Shown in pieces: positions 16,552-26,291 of a DNA stretch of 64,000 nt. The notes below the pieces were generated by a model. It saw nothing but the letters and a program-made list of their open reading frames with translations. It made no database searches and was not told where the DNA came from. Position 1 is the stretch's first letter. Each line of letters begins with the position of its first letter. Made by a program: the position numbers and the translations under genes. Origin of the DNA: Pseudovibrio ascidiaceicola (GTDB taxonomy: Bacteria > Pseudomonadota > Alphaproteobacteria > Rhizobiales > Stappiaceae); the NCBI RefSeq assembly GCF_900114245.1, contig NZ_FOSK01000001.1:124001-188000 (forward strand), written 5' to 3'.

Positions 16552-17652
16552 CTACTTCAGAAATTCAGTGAGAGCAGCCACAACATCTCTGTTGGCTTCC
16601 TCACTACCGATTGACATGCGCAGGGCATTGTCAAATCCATAGGCTTTCACCTGCCTCAGCACACACCCGCGTTCCAGCAGGAAGGCATCCGCATCGACAG
16701 CCCGCTTACCCTGTTCCTCAGGGAAATGGATCAGAATGAAATTGCCGACACTTGGCGTAACGTCAAGACCTAGTTTGGTCAGTTCGTTAACTACCCACGG
16801 CAACCATTCATTATTGTGGCTAACTGCTTGCTCAATAAACGCCTGATCGCGCACAGCAGCAGCACCAGCTGCAATTGCAGCAGCATTCATGTTAAACGGC
16901 CCACGAATACGGCCCAATGCATCAATGATATGCTCAGGACCATACGCCCAGCCAACACGCAGCGCTGGCAAACCGTAAGCCTTTGAGAACGTCCGTGTCA
17001 TGACAACGTTTTCGGAGTTCGCAACAAGCTCAATACCGGACTGATAATCATTCCGGCGCACATACTCAGCGTAGGCCGCATCGAGAACCAGAATACAGGT
17101 CTTCGGCAACCCGGCGTGCAAACGCTTAACTTCGTCAAACGGAATATAAGTGCCAGTCGGGTTATTCGGATTGGCCACAAAAACCATTTTGGTTTTCTCG
17201 GTCACACGTTCCAAGATGGCATCCACGTCCGTCTTAAGATCTTTCTCTGGAGCGATAACAGGCGTCGCACCAGCTGCATGAATCGCAATCTTATAAACAA
17301 GGAAGCCGTGCGTGGTATAAATAGCCTCATCACCTTCACCCAGATACGCATAGGCCAGCAGGCTCAGCACTTCATCAGAGCCACAGCCACATATAACATG
17401 ATCAGGGTTCAGGCCGTATACTTCACCAATTGCTGTGCGAAGTTCACCAGCACTTCCATCAGGGTAAAACTGAAGCTCAGAAATGGTGCGGTAAGCTTCA
17501 AGCGCTTTCGGGCTCGCACCTAAAGGAGATTCATTGGAAGAGAGCTTATGTAGTTTATGGCCACCATTTGCCTTCGCTTTACCGGGTACATACGGATCAA
17601 TTGCCAACACACCAGCACGAGGGACAGGGCGTACTACCTGCTCTTCCATCAA
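16552..17652 (-). CDS. hisC: Histidinol-phosphate / aromatic aminotransferase, HisC type
   Basis: 366 residues, fold-type I PLP enzyme. [15 protein letters not shown] at the N-terminus, [16 protein letters not shown] and [17 protein letters not shown] with the PLP-binding Lys are the family motifs. In alphaproteobacteria this hisC copy next to tyrA serves in histidine synthesis, in tyrosine/phenylalanine transamination, or both; context here favours an aromatic role. Start ATG 17652 or 17649 cannot be separated. It is 29 bases downstream of the chorismate mutase gene and 18 bases upstream of tyrA. Confidence 0.93.
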   Translation of the reverse strand: MMEEQVVRPVPRAGVLAIDPYVPGKAKANGGHKLHKLSSNESPLGASPKALEAYRTISELQFYPDGSAGELRTAIGEVYGLNPDHVICGCGSDEVLSLLAYAYLGEGDEAIYTTHGFLVYKIAIHAAGATPVIAPEKDLKTDVDAILERVTEKTKMVFVANPNNPTGTYIPFDEVKRLHAGLPKTCILVLDAAYAEYVRRNDYQSGIELVANSENVVMTRTFSKAYGLPALRVGWAYGPEHIIDALGRIRGPFNMNAAAIAAGAAAVRDQAFIEQAVSHNNEWLPWVVNELTKLGLDVTPSVGNFILIHFPEEQGKRAVDADAFLLERGCVLRQVKAYGFDNALRMSIGSEEANRDVVAALTEFLK

Positions 17653-17681
17653 CTCATTCCTTTATTCAAAAAACACGCAGT

Positions 17682-18563
17682 TTAACCAACTGCGTCTGCT
17701 TCACTATCAAATTCATCATCTAGGTCAAGCGGCGCGGGGTATCCACCGACATATCTAAGTTTATCCGGCGTCGCCTCAGCAGCTTCAAAGAAAGTCGCCA
17801 GCTCCTGCTCGGATATATTCCCCGGAACAGCTAATAACGCATCTACGCCTTCAAAACTGCGATAAAAACTCAACACTTCTATACCTTTGTGCATCAATGA
17901 GCCCGGTATAGTTCCCGTCCAGCGCACATCATAAACACAAATATCCGGCTTCTCTGTTTCAGCAGTCTGGGCCGCAACCACAACAGCAGGCAGATCAGCA
18001 GGTCTGTCCTGAACAACCAAAAACGGAAGCCGTGCAATAATCGAGGGTCCATTGGTGCCATCATCCCGGGCACCCATGCCACGCCACCAAGGCGTTTCTG
18101 CACGCTCTTCCAAGCCGATCACACCAAGATCGACCTGTGAATAATCAACTGCTGCAAGCACAGCAGACGGGTCTATCTCACGCTGTTGTTCAATTGCGTA
18201 ACCGAAATAAAAGCGTGTCAGCTCACTCATTGCGAGTCGATCCGCACTACCATCAAGATGTACACGATAAGTTGTCTGGGCATTTGTTAGCGAAGAGATT
18301 ATCTCACGCCAAATATGTTCCAATGACATAATAGGCAGAACACCGCGATGGTTCTCAACCAACCGCCGCATAATATCTGCTTCACGAGAGGGCCGAAAAA
18401 CAGCATGCATAGAACCTTGTTCAGCTTTTGCCGCAACAATATGCTCAATCAGGTCAGCACGCTCCATAAGCAAGGCATGCAGTTTATCATCAACTTCATC
18501 TAGTTTATCGCGGACTTGAGACAAGCTCATTTTTGAATCCGAAACTGATGAAGACCCAGACAT
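17682..18563 (-). CDS. Chorismate mutase with degenerate prephenate dehydratase-like C-terminus
   Basis: 293 residues. Residues 12-95 form an AroQ-type chorismate mutase: LSQVRDKLDEVDDKLHALLMERADLIEHI, then K in AAKAEQG and the R-x-x-RE pattern (FRPSREADIMRRL), giving the Arg, Lys and Glu expected in the active site. The remainder has the alternating strand-helix pattern of the periplasmic-binding-protein fold used by prephenate dehydratase, but the TRF motif is absent, so dehydratase activity is doubtful. It converts chorismate to prephenate for the tyrA and hisC products downstream. First gene of the operon. Confidence 0.85.
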   Translation of the reverse strand: MSGSSSVSDSKMSLSQVRDKLDEVDDKLHALLMERADLIEHIVAAKAEQGSMHAVFRPSREADIMRRLVENHRGVLPIMSLEHIWREIISSLTNAQTTYRVHLDGSADRLAMSELTRFYFGYAIEQQREIDPSAVLAAVDYSQVDLGVIGLEERAETPWWRGMGARDDGTNGPSIIARLPFLVVQDRPADLPAVVVAAQTAETEKPDICVYDVRWTGTIPGSLMHKGIEVLSFYRSFEGVDALLAVPGNISEQELATFFEAAEATPDKLRYVGGYPAPLDLDDEFDSEADAVG

Positions 18564-18642
18564 TGCACTAACCCACTCGAATTATTGAACAGAACCTATG
18601 TAAATTCATAGGAAACAACGACGGTGAAAGCAAAAGAAAACG

Positions 18643-18671
18643 TTGACACACTGCCAATTGGCACCTAGCAA
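18643..18671 (+). promoter_or_regulatory. Probable metX promoter with internal palindrome
   Basis: TTGACA (18643-18648), a 17-bp spacer and TAGCAA (18666-18671, weak). The spacer contains the perfect palindrome TGCCAATTGGCA (18652-18663), which could be an operator. Unlike metZ, no SAM-II riboswitch is seen before metX. Confidence 0.45.
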
Positions 18672-18733
18672 AAACTCTCTTGCAATCCCTAGAGGAACAC
18701 CCAATTCGCCTTCACAACACCGCGGAAGAAAAC

Positions 18734-19963
18734 ATGACTGAGACTGCCAGCGCAAAACCGGAGAAGACTCCGAATATCTCGCCCTCAACACAAGCCAGTG
18801 TTGCAGCGGAACAGATGGATATGCCTGCCAGCAAGCTCATGCGATTTGGTTCAGACAACCCTCTTCGGCTTGATGAAGGCACGGAACTCACCCCCTGGCA
18901 GATTGCTTATGAGACCTATGGCGAGCTGAACGAAGACAAAACCAACGCCATTCTTGTGTGCCACGCCCTCACTGGCGATCAGTATGTTGCCTCCGAGAAC
19001 CCTGTAACCGGCAAACCCGGTTGGTGGTCAATGATGGTCGGTCCTGGGCAACCAGTGGACACCGACAAGTATTTCGTCATCTGCGCAAATGTGCTTGGCG
19101 GTTGCCTCGGCACCACTGGCCCTGCATGCACCAATCCGGAAACCAATGAGGTTTACGGGTTAGACCTGCCTGTCGTCACAATCGGCGATATGGTGCGCTC
19201 CCAGGCAAAACTGGTTGAAGCGCTCGGTATCGAAACTCTTTTCGCAGTCGTCGGCGGCTCCATGGGCGGCATGCAAGTGCTGCAATGGGCATCTGCCTAT
19301 CCAGAGAAAGTATTTGCAGCAGTCCCAATCGCAGCTGGTCCGCGCCACTCCAGCCAGAACATTGCCTTCCATGAGGTAGGCCGTCAGGCTGTCATGGCAG
19401 ATCCAGACTGGTGCCACGGACAATATGCCAAAGAAGGCAAACGCCCTATGAAGGGTCTGTCTGTTGCCCGCATGGCCGCGCACATCACCTACATGTCTGA
19501 TGAAAGCTTGCACAGCAAGTTCGGCCGCAACCTGCAAGATCGATCAGCCATCACTTTCGGCTTCGATGCAGACTTCCAAATCGAGAGCTATCTGCGCCAT
19601 CAAGGCATGACGTTCGTTGATCGTTTCGACGCAAACTCATATCTCTATGTGACCCGCGCGATGGATTACTTCGACCTCGCGGCAACACATGGCGGCAAAC
19701 TGGCCAACGCATTTTTGCATAGCACAACCCGCTTCTGCGTCATGTCGTTTACAACGGACTGGCTTTTCCCAACCTCGGAAAGCAAAGACATTGTACGAGC
19801 CCTCAACGCAGCTGGAGCAAACGTCTCCTTTGTTGAGATCGAGAGCTCACGGGGACACGATGCATTCCTTCTTGATGAACCTGAACTGTTCAAAACAATG
19901 CGTGGCTTCCTGACAGGAGCAGCAAAAGCCAGAGGTATTCCCGCACCGGGAAATGGTGATTGA
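18734..19963 (+). CDS. metX: Homoserine O-acetyltransferase (or succinyltransferase)
   Basis: 409 residues from ATG 18734, with GGAAG five bases upstream; the frame is open to 18680. Alpha/beta-hydrolase fold: [11 protein letters not shown], the nucleophile elbow GGSMGGMQ, and the acid and base in [10 protein letters not shown] and [11 protein letters not shown]. The MetX family acylates the homoserine hydroxyl, usually from acetyl-CoA, though some members use succinyl-CoA; the paired enzyme MetZ at 29172 prefers succinylhomoserine, so the acyl donor is open. The N-terminal 40 residues before [14 protein letters not shown] are low complexity. metW follows 43 bases later. Confidence 0.94.
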   Translation: MTETASAKPEKTPNISPSTQASVAAEQMDMPASKLMRFGSDNPLRLDEGTELTPWQIAYETYGELNEDKTNAILVCHALTGDQYVASENPVTGKPGWWSMMVGPGQPVDTDKYFVICANVLGGCLGTTGPACTNPETNEVYGLDLPVVTIGDMVRSQAKLVEALGIETLFAVVGGSMGGMQVLQWASAYPEKVFAAVPIAAGPRHSSQNIAFHEVGRQAVMADPDWCHGQYAKEGKRPMKGLSVARMAAHITYMSDESLHSKFGRNLQDRSAITFGFDADFQIESYLRHQGMTFVDRFDANSYLYVTRAMDYFDLAATHGGKLANAFLHSTTRFCVMSFTTDWLFPTSESKDIVRALNAAGANVSFVEIESSRGHDAFLLDEPELFKTMRGFLTGAAKARGIPAPGNGD

Positions 19964-20006
19964 CCGTAACACTGAGCAGTAAGCTTCATCAGAAAGCAGA
20001 TTCATT

Positions 20007-20630
20007 ATGAAAAAACATGATTTGAGTAATGTACGCGGCGATCACCGAATTCTCTGCGATTTTGTAGCATCGGGCTCGCGCGTTCTGGACATCGGTTGCG
20101 GCACTGGTGAATTGCTGGAACTGCTGATCGACACTCGCGGCGTTGATGGCCGTGGCTTCGACACCTCTCAAAAAGGCGTGAATGAAGCCGTTGCCCGCGG
20201 GCTCTCAGTTGTTCAGGGGGATGCAGACAATGACCTTGCAGCCTACCCGGACGACGCTTTTGATTACGCAATTCTAAGCCATACTCTTCAGGCGACCATG
20301 GACCCCAAACAGGTTCTTGAGCAGTTACTGCGCATCGGCAAGAAAGTCGTCGTGTCCTTCCCTAATTTCGGCCACTGGCGCAACCGTATGCAGTTGCTGT
20401 TCAACGGCAGAATGCCAGTCACCGACTATCTGCCTTACGAGTGGTATGACACACCAAACATTCACTTCTGCACGATCCGGGACTTTGTTGCTCTCTCCGA
20501 AGAGGTCCATGCTAAAGTTATTAAGGCAGAGGCTCTGGATGCAAGAGGTCAGCGCATTGGGTTCAACGCACCATGGTGGGTATGGAACCTGATCGGCGAT
20601 CAGGCCGTCTTCCTTCTGGAGCGGAAGTAA
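20007..20630 (+). CDS. metW: Methionine biosynthesis protein MetW
   Basis: 207 residues. A SAM-methyltransferase-like fold opens with VLDIGCGTGELLELL, followed by GRGFDTSQKGVNEAVARGL, QGDADNDLAAYPDDAFDYAILSHTLQA and SFPNFGHWRNRMQLLFNGRMPVTDYLPYEWYDTPNIHFCTIRDF, a block specific to MetW. MetW is always found with metX and is needed for full homoserine acyltransferase activity in several bacteria, probably by direct contact rather than by methyl transfer. Here it lies 43 bases downstream of metX, presumably in one transcript. Confidence 0.95.
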   Translation: MKKHDLSNVRGDHRILCDFVASGSRVLDIGCGTGELLELLIDTRGVDGRGFDTSQKGVNEAVARGLSVVQGDADNDLAAYPDDAFDYAILSHTLQATMDPKQVLEQLLRIGKKVVVSFPNFGHWRNRMQLLFNGRMPVTDYLPYEWYDTPNIHFCTIRDFVALSEEVHAKVIKAEALDARGQRIGFNAPWWVWNLIGDQAVFLLERK

Positions 20631-20637
20631 TCAGAAC

Positions 20638-21438
20638 TCAGCTTTCGCCCTCGTTGGCGAAAGTTCCCTCTTGCTGGCGACTATGCCCGTTCATCGCCTG
20701 CGCACCAGCAGTCTTGCCGTTAGGCAGAAAGACTGGCCGCAACACACGCGTCACGTGGCTCGCTTTCATCGGAATACCACGGTACACCTGCTTCTCAGCT
20801 TCTGTGACCAGCAACCCCGCAAATGCTGACCAGGCCACAGCCCCTAAACGCTCAAAACTCCGTGCATTCTTCAAAACCATTCTCGAGTTCGTCGGCGGCA
20901 CAAACAGTGCTTCTTCCCGCGAAACAACAGAAAGATGATGATTACTCAGGAAGTTATCGAGCTGTGGCCGTGAATAAGGACGACCATACCCAAACGGTGA
21001 AACCTCTGACCGTGCCCACGCCCCACGTCGATTAGGAACAATCACAATCACCCGTCCACCCGGAGACAAGACCCGGTAGACTTCATCCAGCAACGCCCCC
21101 GGCTGTCCTGCCATCTCCAGCGAATGCACGAGTAAGATGCGGTCAATACAGGAATCTGGGAACGGCAGCTGACCATCTTCCATCAGGAAGGCTTTGTTCG
21201 GCACTTCAACTTCACGCGGCCACTTCACCACGCCTTGCGCGGCAGGCATTCCGGCAAACACACGATTGGTCTTTTTCAGATAAGGCCGCAGATAAGGAGC
21301 TGCATATCCAATACCCAGCAAACTCTGACCATGCATTTCAGGCCAAAGCATTTTTACGCGGCTCCCAACCAGCACCCGAAGCATCCGTCCAAGTGGCAGG
21401 TCGTAGAACTCTTTTAAGTGAGTAACATCAAGATACAA
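20638..21438 (-). CDS. Class I SAM-dependent methyltransferase
   Basis: 266 residues. A short N-terminal helix region (LKEFYDLPLGRMLRVLVGSRV) precedes the methyltransferase core: LLGIGYAAPYLRPYL in the SAM site, PFPDSCIDRILLVHSLEMAG (motif II/III) and LSPGGRVIVIVPNRRGAWAR. This family is regularly next to gloB in alphaproteobacteria and is divergent from it here too, but its substrate is unknown. The gene is convergent with metW with only 7 bases between stops. GTG/ATG ambiguity is small; MYLDVTHLKEFY is taken as the start. Confidence 0.85.
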   Translation of the reverse strand: MYLDVTHLKEFYDLPLGRMLRVLVGSRVKMLWPEMHGQSLLGIGYAAPYLRPYLKKTNRVFAGMPAAQGVVKWPREVEVPNKAFLMEDGQLPFPDSCIDRILLVHSLEMAGQPGALLDEVYRVLSPGGRVIVIVPNRRGAWARSEVSPFGYGRPYSRPQLDNFLSNHHLSVVSREEALFVPPTNSRMVLKNARSFERLGAVAWSAFAGLLVTEAEKQVYRGIPMKASHVTRVLRPVFLPNGKTAGAQAMNGHSRQQEGTFANEGES

Positions 21439-21621
21439 CTGGTTCTCCGCGCGTTGCCTTCTCTTATCATGGGGTGCCAGAGCTCTGGGCGCAACGCTTC
21501 TTCCTGACGATTTGCAAGCTTAAATCAACCACACCCAGAGTTTTGTGAGTTTGCAGTTGAATTTGACAGCTTGTCCTCTCATGATCTCATAAAGATATAC
21601 TATACGCTTGGGAGCTGGTTG

Positions 21622-22395
21622 ATGATTGAAGTTGAAGTTCGGCAGTTTGTTTGTCTGAAAGATAATTTCGGCGTTCTCGTTCACCACCCCGACAGCGGTT
21701 GTACAGTCGCAATTGATGTTCCAGAAGCAGCCCCCTACTTACAGGTTCTGGAAGAAACCGGTTGGAACCTGACCGACATTCTCATCACACACCATCACTG
21801 GGACCATATCGGCGGAATGGCCGAACTCGTTGAGAAGACAGGTGCAAAGGTAACCGGGCCAGAACGCTCCCGCCAACACATCACGGGCATGAACCGCTTT
21901 GTAGAGGACGGAGATGACATTCTCGTTGGCCCTATTGCTGTTAAAGCCATAGGTACACCGGGCCATACACTTGACCATATCTCCTGGTGGTTCCAAGAAG
22001 CAGGTATTGCTCACACAGGCGACACACTCTTCGCACTCGGCTGCGGCCGCGTTTTCGAAGGCGATCCCGAGATGATGTGGGCTTCACTGAGCCATCTGGC
22101 AAACACACTACCACCAGAAACAAGGATCTATTGCGGTCACGAATACACGCTGGCCAACGCCAAATTCGCTCTTACTATCGATCCAAACAATCAAGCATTA
22201 CAGGAACGCACAAAACGCATCGAGGCGCTTCGCGAAGTTGGACGCCCTACCCTGCCAACATCCATGGCAGCAGAGCTTTCAACCAATCCGTTTTTGAGGG
22301 TTCGCAATCCTGAAGTTCAAAAAAACCTCAACATGGTCAATGCTGAACCAGTTGATGTCTTCACAGAAATCCGCCGCCGCAAGGACAGCTTCTGA
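21622..22395 (+). CDS. gloB: Hydroxyacylglutathione hydrolase (glyoxalase II)
   Basis: 257 residues from ATG 21622, with GGGAG seven bases upstream; the frame extends to 21571 without support. Metallo-beta-lactamase fold with the metal motif THHHWDHIGG, then H in TPGHTLDHIS, HTGDTLFALGCGR and CGHEYTLANAKFAL. It hydrolyses S-lactoylglutathione to lactate and glutathione in methylglyoxal detoxification. Its stop overlaps the start of the next gene by one base (TGATG), so the two are translationally coupled. Confidence 0.95.
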   Translation: MIEVEVRQFVCLKDNFGVLVHHPDSGCTVAIDVPEAAPYLQVLEETGWNLTDILITHHHWDHIGGMAELVEKTGAKVTGPERSRQHITGMNRFVEDGDDILVGPIAVKAIGTPGHTLDHISWWFQEAGIAHTGDTLFALGCGRVFEGDPEMMWASLSHLANTLPPETRIYCGHEYTLANAKFALTIDPNNQALQERTKRIEALREVGRPTLPTSMAAELSTNPFLRVRNPEVQKNLNMVNAEPVDVFTEIRRRKDSF

Positions 22396-22838
22396 TGTCA
22401 GTCGACCAAATCAGCTCCTCAGCAACAGCTGAAGAAATCATCGCAGCATTGCAGATGAAAGAGCATCCAGAAGGTGGCTATTACACCGAAACCTTCCGGG
22501 ATGAAGAAGGCCCTAGAGGCCGTGGCTATTCAACAGCTATCTACTATCTCCTCAAGAAGCACCAGAAATCTCATTGGCACCGGATCGACGCGATTGAGAC
22601 GTGGCACTACTACGGAGGCGCCCCGCTCCGGCTCTCCATCAGCTCCGAGGAAGGCATCCAAAATGATATCATCCTTGGCATGGATGTACTGAACGGACAA
22701 CGCCCTCAAGGCATCGTACCTCGTCATGCATGGCAATCCGCCCAAAGCCTCGGCGAATGGACATTAGTCGGCTGCACCGTTGCTCCAGGGTTTCTCTTCG
22801 ATGGCTTCGAGTTGGCACCGCCAGACTGGAATCCTTGA
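22395..22838 (+). CDS. Cupin domain protein (DUF985)
   Basis: 147 residues. EHPEGGYYTETFRD, SAIYYLL-like STAIYYLLKKHQKSHWHRIDAIETWHYYGGAPLRLSI and the PGFLFDGFELA ending are typical of the DUF985 cupin family, a small jelly-roll protein whose His residues (SHWHR, ETWHYY) are placed to bind a metal or ligand. The biochemical function is not established. It overlaps gloB by one base and probably depends on it for translation. Confidence 0.88.
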   Translation: MSVDQISSSATAEEIIAALQMKEHPEGGYYTETFRDEEGPRGRGYSTAIYYLLKKHQKSHWHRIDAIETWHYYGGAPLRLSISSEEGIQNDIILGMDVLNGQRPQGIVPRHAWQSAQSLGEWTLVGCTVAPGFLFDGFELAPPDWNP

Positions 22839-23333
22839 GCCAAAGTCATCGAATCGGGCAATAAGAACCTCAATAAGCTTGATCAAATCTCAAAGAAATT
22901 TACACGCAATTTTAGACAAAAGACGCATAAGACCTACCCGGAAACCTTCGTAGATACAGAGACTTGTTGGTTAACTACAGGACACTGGAAAAGTTTTCTG
23001 CGCATAAACTCTATGGTTTTTCCGCAGATACAGTTGAGATGTCATGCAGTTTAGCAACTCTCTGTTCGCACCCAAAACGTGCAAATTTTGTAGCATCAGA
23101 GCATAACGTAGCAGTCATTATCTTCGCGTTATCAAAACCTTACATATCCAACAGCCCAACCCAACAAGAGCTTCTATTCACATCATCATCAGGAACACCT
23201 GTAAGTAGCTCAACTATCCCGATTAATAACTCAGCACTCAATCCTCAATCACCGCTTGCGTTGCTCGCTCTGCTCGGTAGATTGCCCAGCGTAGGCGCTT
23301 TATGCGCCCGAACACACATTTGGAAGCTAATCT
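22839..23333 (+). other. 495-base gap between the cupin gene and argG
   Basis: No convincing gene. An open frame from 22964 runs into argG in another phase but has no ribosome site and no protein-like composition. Just upstream of argG is a small hairpin GGCGC-TTTAT-GCGCC (23294-23308). The first half is AT-rich and may carry the argG promoter. No tRNA or known riboswitch was recognised. Confidence 0.5.
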
Positions 23334-24578
23334 ATGGCCCAAGGCGACATCAAAAAGGTTGTGCTTGCCTATTCTGGCGGGCTCGACACCTCGATTATTC
23401 TAAAGTGGTTGCAGGCGGAATACGGCTGCGAAGTTGTAACTTTTACTGCTGACTTAGGTCAGGGTGAAGAGTTGGAACCAGCACGACGAAAAGCTGAACT
23501 GCTTGGTATTCGAGAAATCTACATTGATGATCTCCGTGAGGAATTCATTCGGGATTTCGTATTCCCGATGTTCCGGGCCAACGCAGTTTACGAAGGCGTT
23601 TATCTCCTCGGCACCTCTATCGCCCGTCCGCTCATTTCCAAGCGTCTCATCGAGATCGCTGAGCAAACCGGCGCAGACGCTGTTGCGCATGGCGCGACCG
23701 GTAAAGGTAACGACCAGGTACGCTTCGAGCTGGCTTGCTACGCATTGAACCCAGACATCAAGGTGATCGCACCTTGGCGTGACTGGACGCTGAAGTCCCG
23801 TACTGACCTGATCGAGTTCGCAGAACAGCATCAGATCCCGGTACCAAAGGACAAGCGCGGCGAAGCACCGTTCTCTGTTGACGCAAACATGCTTCATTCG
23901 TCTTCCGAAGGTAAAGTTTTGGAAGATCCGAATGAAGAAGCACCAGAGTATGTCTTCCAGCGCACCGTTGACCCGCTCAGCGCGCCAGACGAAGTCACCG
24001 AGATCGAAATCGGCTTCGAAAAAGGTGATGCGTGCTCCATCAATGGCGTACACATGTCTCCGGCAACCCTGTTTGCCAAGCTGAACGATTACGGCCGCGA
24101 CAACGGCATTGGCCGTCTTGATCTGGTAGAAAACCGCTTCGTTGGCATGAAGTCCCGCGGCATCTACGAAACACCAGGCGGAACAATTCTCCTTTCGGCA
24201 CACCGTGCGATGGAATCCATCACACTGGACCGTGACGCTGCTCACCTCAAAGATGAGCTAATGCCGCGCTACGCAAAGCTGATCTACAACGGCTTCTGGT
24301 TCTCACCTGAGCGCGAAATGCTTCAGGCGATGATCGATAAGTCGCAGGAGCTTGTGACGGGCACCGTTAAGCTGAAGCTCTACAAAGGCAACGTCATCGT
24401 TGTTGGTCGTGCGTCTCCTTACTCTCTCTACTCAGAAGAACTGGTGACTTTCGAAGACGACCACGGCGCTTACGACCAGAAAGACGCTGCAGGCTTCATC
24501 CGCCTCAATGCTCTACGTTTGCGTACACTGGCAAAGCGGAACCAGATGACCAAAGCAAAAGAGTTGACAGACGCCTGA
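23334..24578 (+). CDS. argG: Argininosuccinate synthase
   Basis: 414 residues, normal length. The PP-loop AYSGGLDTS at residues 12-20 binds ATP; later [29 protein letters not shown] and the [20 protein letters not shown] region are family signatures. It joins citrulline and aspartate with ATP in arginine synthesis. GGAAG lies seven bases before ATG 23334. The gene is followed by a strong terminator and stands alone. Confidence 0.97.
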   Translation: MAQGDIKKVVLAYSGGLDTSIILKWLQAEYGCEVVTFTADLGQGEELEPARRKAELLGIREIYIDDLREEFIRDFVFPMFRANAVYEGVYLLGTSIARPLISKRLIEIAEQTGADAVAHGATGKGNDQVRFELACYALNPDIKVIAPWRDWTLKSRTDLIEFAEQHQIPVPKDKRGEAPFSVDANMLHSSSEGKVLEDPNEEAPEYVFQRTVDPLSAPDEVTEIEIGFEKGDACSINGVHMSPATLFAKLNDYGRDNGIGRLDLVENRFVGMKSRGIYETPGGTILLSAHRAMESITLDRDAAHLKDELMPRYAKLIYNGFWFSPEREMLQAMIDKSQELVTGTVKLKLYKGNVIVVGRASPYSLYSEELVTFEDDHGAYDQKDAAGFIRLNALRLRTLAKRNQMTKAKELTDA

Positions 24579-24616
24579 AAGGGTAAAAGCTCCTAAGCTT
24601 TAAACTAGTTACTAAG

Positions 24617-24646
24617 CCCGCAGTGGAAACACTGCGGGTTTTATTT
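24617..24646 (+). terminator. Rho-independent terminator of argG
   Basis: CCCGCAGTG-GAAA-CACTGCGGG (24617-24638) is a perfect 9-bp stem with a GAAA loop, followed by TTTTATTTT. Confidence 0.93.
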
Positions 24647-24784
24647 TGCGCAATACCTAGCAACAAAAATACACCTACTTGCTGTTGATTACCTCAAGAC
24701 GATCAACCCAAAGAGGCTTACTGTTCATTAATTTTTTCATGGCTCAATCATGTCAGTATTCAAAGATGAGGATACTGCTCAGCG

Positions 24785-25636
24785 ATGAAGAATGACAAAA
24801 AAGAACAAGAAACAAACCCCGTTGCAGATTTCCTCCGGCATTTCGTGATCTATGATCATGTACTCAACCTCAAAGAGACCGGAGAGTTCAACGGAGCTGC
24901 CGATCACTTGCTAAACCTTCTTGGGCAAGGGGGCTCTGAAAGCTCAGAAGATGCCCTTGATCTACCGCTAGCAAACGCGAACTCAGAAAAACTGGACAGC
25001 ATGCCAGCCGAGTATGTTTCCGCTCTGTTTGACCAGAAAGCGAAGATTTTTGATATCAAGCTTCTGGAGATCCTCCAATACAGCCTACCAACCAAGATCC
25101 ACGAAAAAATCACCACTCTCAATCTTGGCCCCTTTAAACGTCTCTTAGATCTAGGTTGTGGCACTGGCTTAGCTGCCGAACTTTTCGAAGATCAGATCCC
25201 TTATAAAACTGGCGTCGATATTTCAGAGGAGATGCTCAAGTTAGCGAAAGACAAGGAGATCTACGACGATCTCCAACAATGCGAAATCAACGAGTTTCTC
25301 GATCAGGATCATCCTCAGAAATGGGACTTAATAATCGCATCAGAGCTCTTTCCATACTTTGGTTCATTGGAAGACCTCTTCGCAGGTGTCGCCCATAACA
25401 TCGAAAAGAATGGCGTGTTCTTGTTCTCCGCTGAAGCTGTGATGGAGCCTACCTCCGATACTCCACCCTACATTATGAGTGACAGCTGCCGCTTCACACA
25501 CACAGAAAACTACCTCCGCAATCTCTTGAAGCAATTTGACTTTGCAGTCATCGACTTTACGCAGACCACACTCCGGCAGGAGTGCGAAAATCCGGTGCGT
25601 GGACACCTCGTAGTCGCTCGCCACATACCAAAGTGA
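24785..25636 (+). CDS. Class I SAM methyltransferase, COG4976 (TPR-associated) type
   Basis: 283 residues. The N-terminal 70 residues are helical and repeat-like. MPAEYVSALFDQKAKIFDIKLLEILQYSLP is the linker typical of the COG4976 methyltransferases, and the core follows with LLDLGCGTGLAAELF (SAM site), GVDISEEML and WDLIIASELFPYFGSLEDLFAGV, ending with RGHLVVARH. The substrate is unknown. It is convergent with a MAPEG gene, the two stops being only a few bases apart. Confidence 0.82.
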   Translation: MKNDKKEQETNPVADFLRHFVIYDHVLNLKETGEFNGAADHLLNLLGQGGSESSEDALDLPLANANSEKLDSMPAEYVSALFDQKAKIFDIKLLEILQYSLPTKIHEKITTLNLGPFKRLLDLGCGTGLAAELFEDQIPYKTGVDISEEMLKLAKDKEIYDDLQQCEINEFLDQDHPQKWDLIIASELFPYFGSLEDLFAGVAHNIEKNGVFLFSAEAVMEPTSDTPPYIMSDSCRFTHTENYLRNLLKQFDFAVIDFTQTTLRQECENPVRGHLVVARHIPK

Positions 25637-25639
25637 GCA

Positions 25640-26185
25640 CTACAACCCGGCCATCAACGTAATCAGCACGACCACCAGCATTAAAATACTTGGATAGAAG
25701 GTCAGCGCAAAGCCGGTTCCACGCCATGGTGCACCCTTCTCATAGCTTGCAAAAAACAGGATACGCCCAAGCGCAAACAGCAGTGCTGCTAACAAAGGCA
25801 CAGACATCGTGCTACCGGGCATAACCGCAGCCCAAGCAATGTAGATGAACCCTGCCAACACCCCCTGCTCAAGTGTATTTTGCAAAATACTCTGCAGCAT
25901 TTTGGCTTCCTCACTGCCGTGGGTTAGCCCTCCTCCATCAATGTCATCAGCATGATAAAACCTGCGCATCGCCAGACGACCTATGGAAATCATAAGCAGC
26001 AAGGCAGGTGATAATAATGAAACCGCTGCCACCCAAAGCCGTTCAGAGGCATTCCAGTCCGCGGCAAATCCAAATGGATTGAGAAGCGCACCAAACAAAA
26101 GCACAATCGCGGTCACCAACGCTCCGACAATCATCCGCTGAAACACACCCCGCTGTTTTTCTGCAAAGTCCAATGCAACCTCCAT
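25640..26185 (-). CDS. MAPEG family membrane protein
   Basis: 181 residues with four membrane helices. The central LQNTLEQGVLAGFIYIAWA segment and GRILFFASYEKGAPWRGTGFALTFYPSI near the end follow the pattern of MAPEG proteins (membrane-associated glutathione/eicosanoid metabolism). Bacterial members are glutathione-dependent transferases or peroxidases of unknown physiological substrate. The extra Asp/Gly-rich cytosolic loop (HADDIDGGGLTHGSEEA) is longer than in the smallest members. ATG 26185 lies about 100 bases from the divergent YcaQ-like gene. Confidence 0.75.
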   Translation of the reverse strand: MEVALDFAEKQRGVFQRMIVGALVTAIVLLFGALLNPFGFAADWNASERLWVAAVSLLSPALLLMISIGRLAMRRFYHADDIDGGGLTHGSEEAKMLQSILQNTLEQGVLAGFIYIAWAAVMPGSTMSVPLLAALLFALGRILFFASYEKGAPWRGTGFALTFYPSILMLVVVLITLMAGL

Positions 26186-26291
26186 TTAGAGAACATAATA
26201 GGAACAAACCCACAACTATCTGATGCGGACTGCTTGCGGCAAGGCGCTGCCTCTCCTAGCCTAGGTACGTCTGACCAAGCAGGAGACTTTG

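Noticed and set aside
18595-18612. CCTATG...CATAGG hairpin between the chorismate mutase gene and metX
   Set aside because: Six base pairs and no T-run; too weak to call a terminator or regulatory RNA.
22964-23452. 162-codon frame before and into argG
   Set aside because: No ribosome site, overlaps the first 39 codons of argG in another phase, and composition is unlike neighbouring genes.
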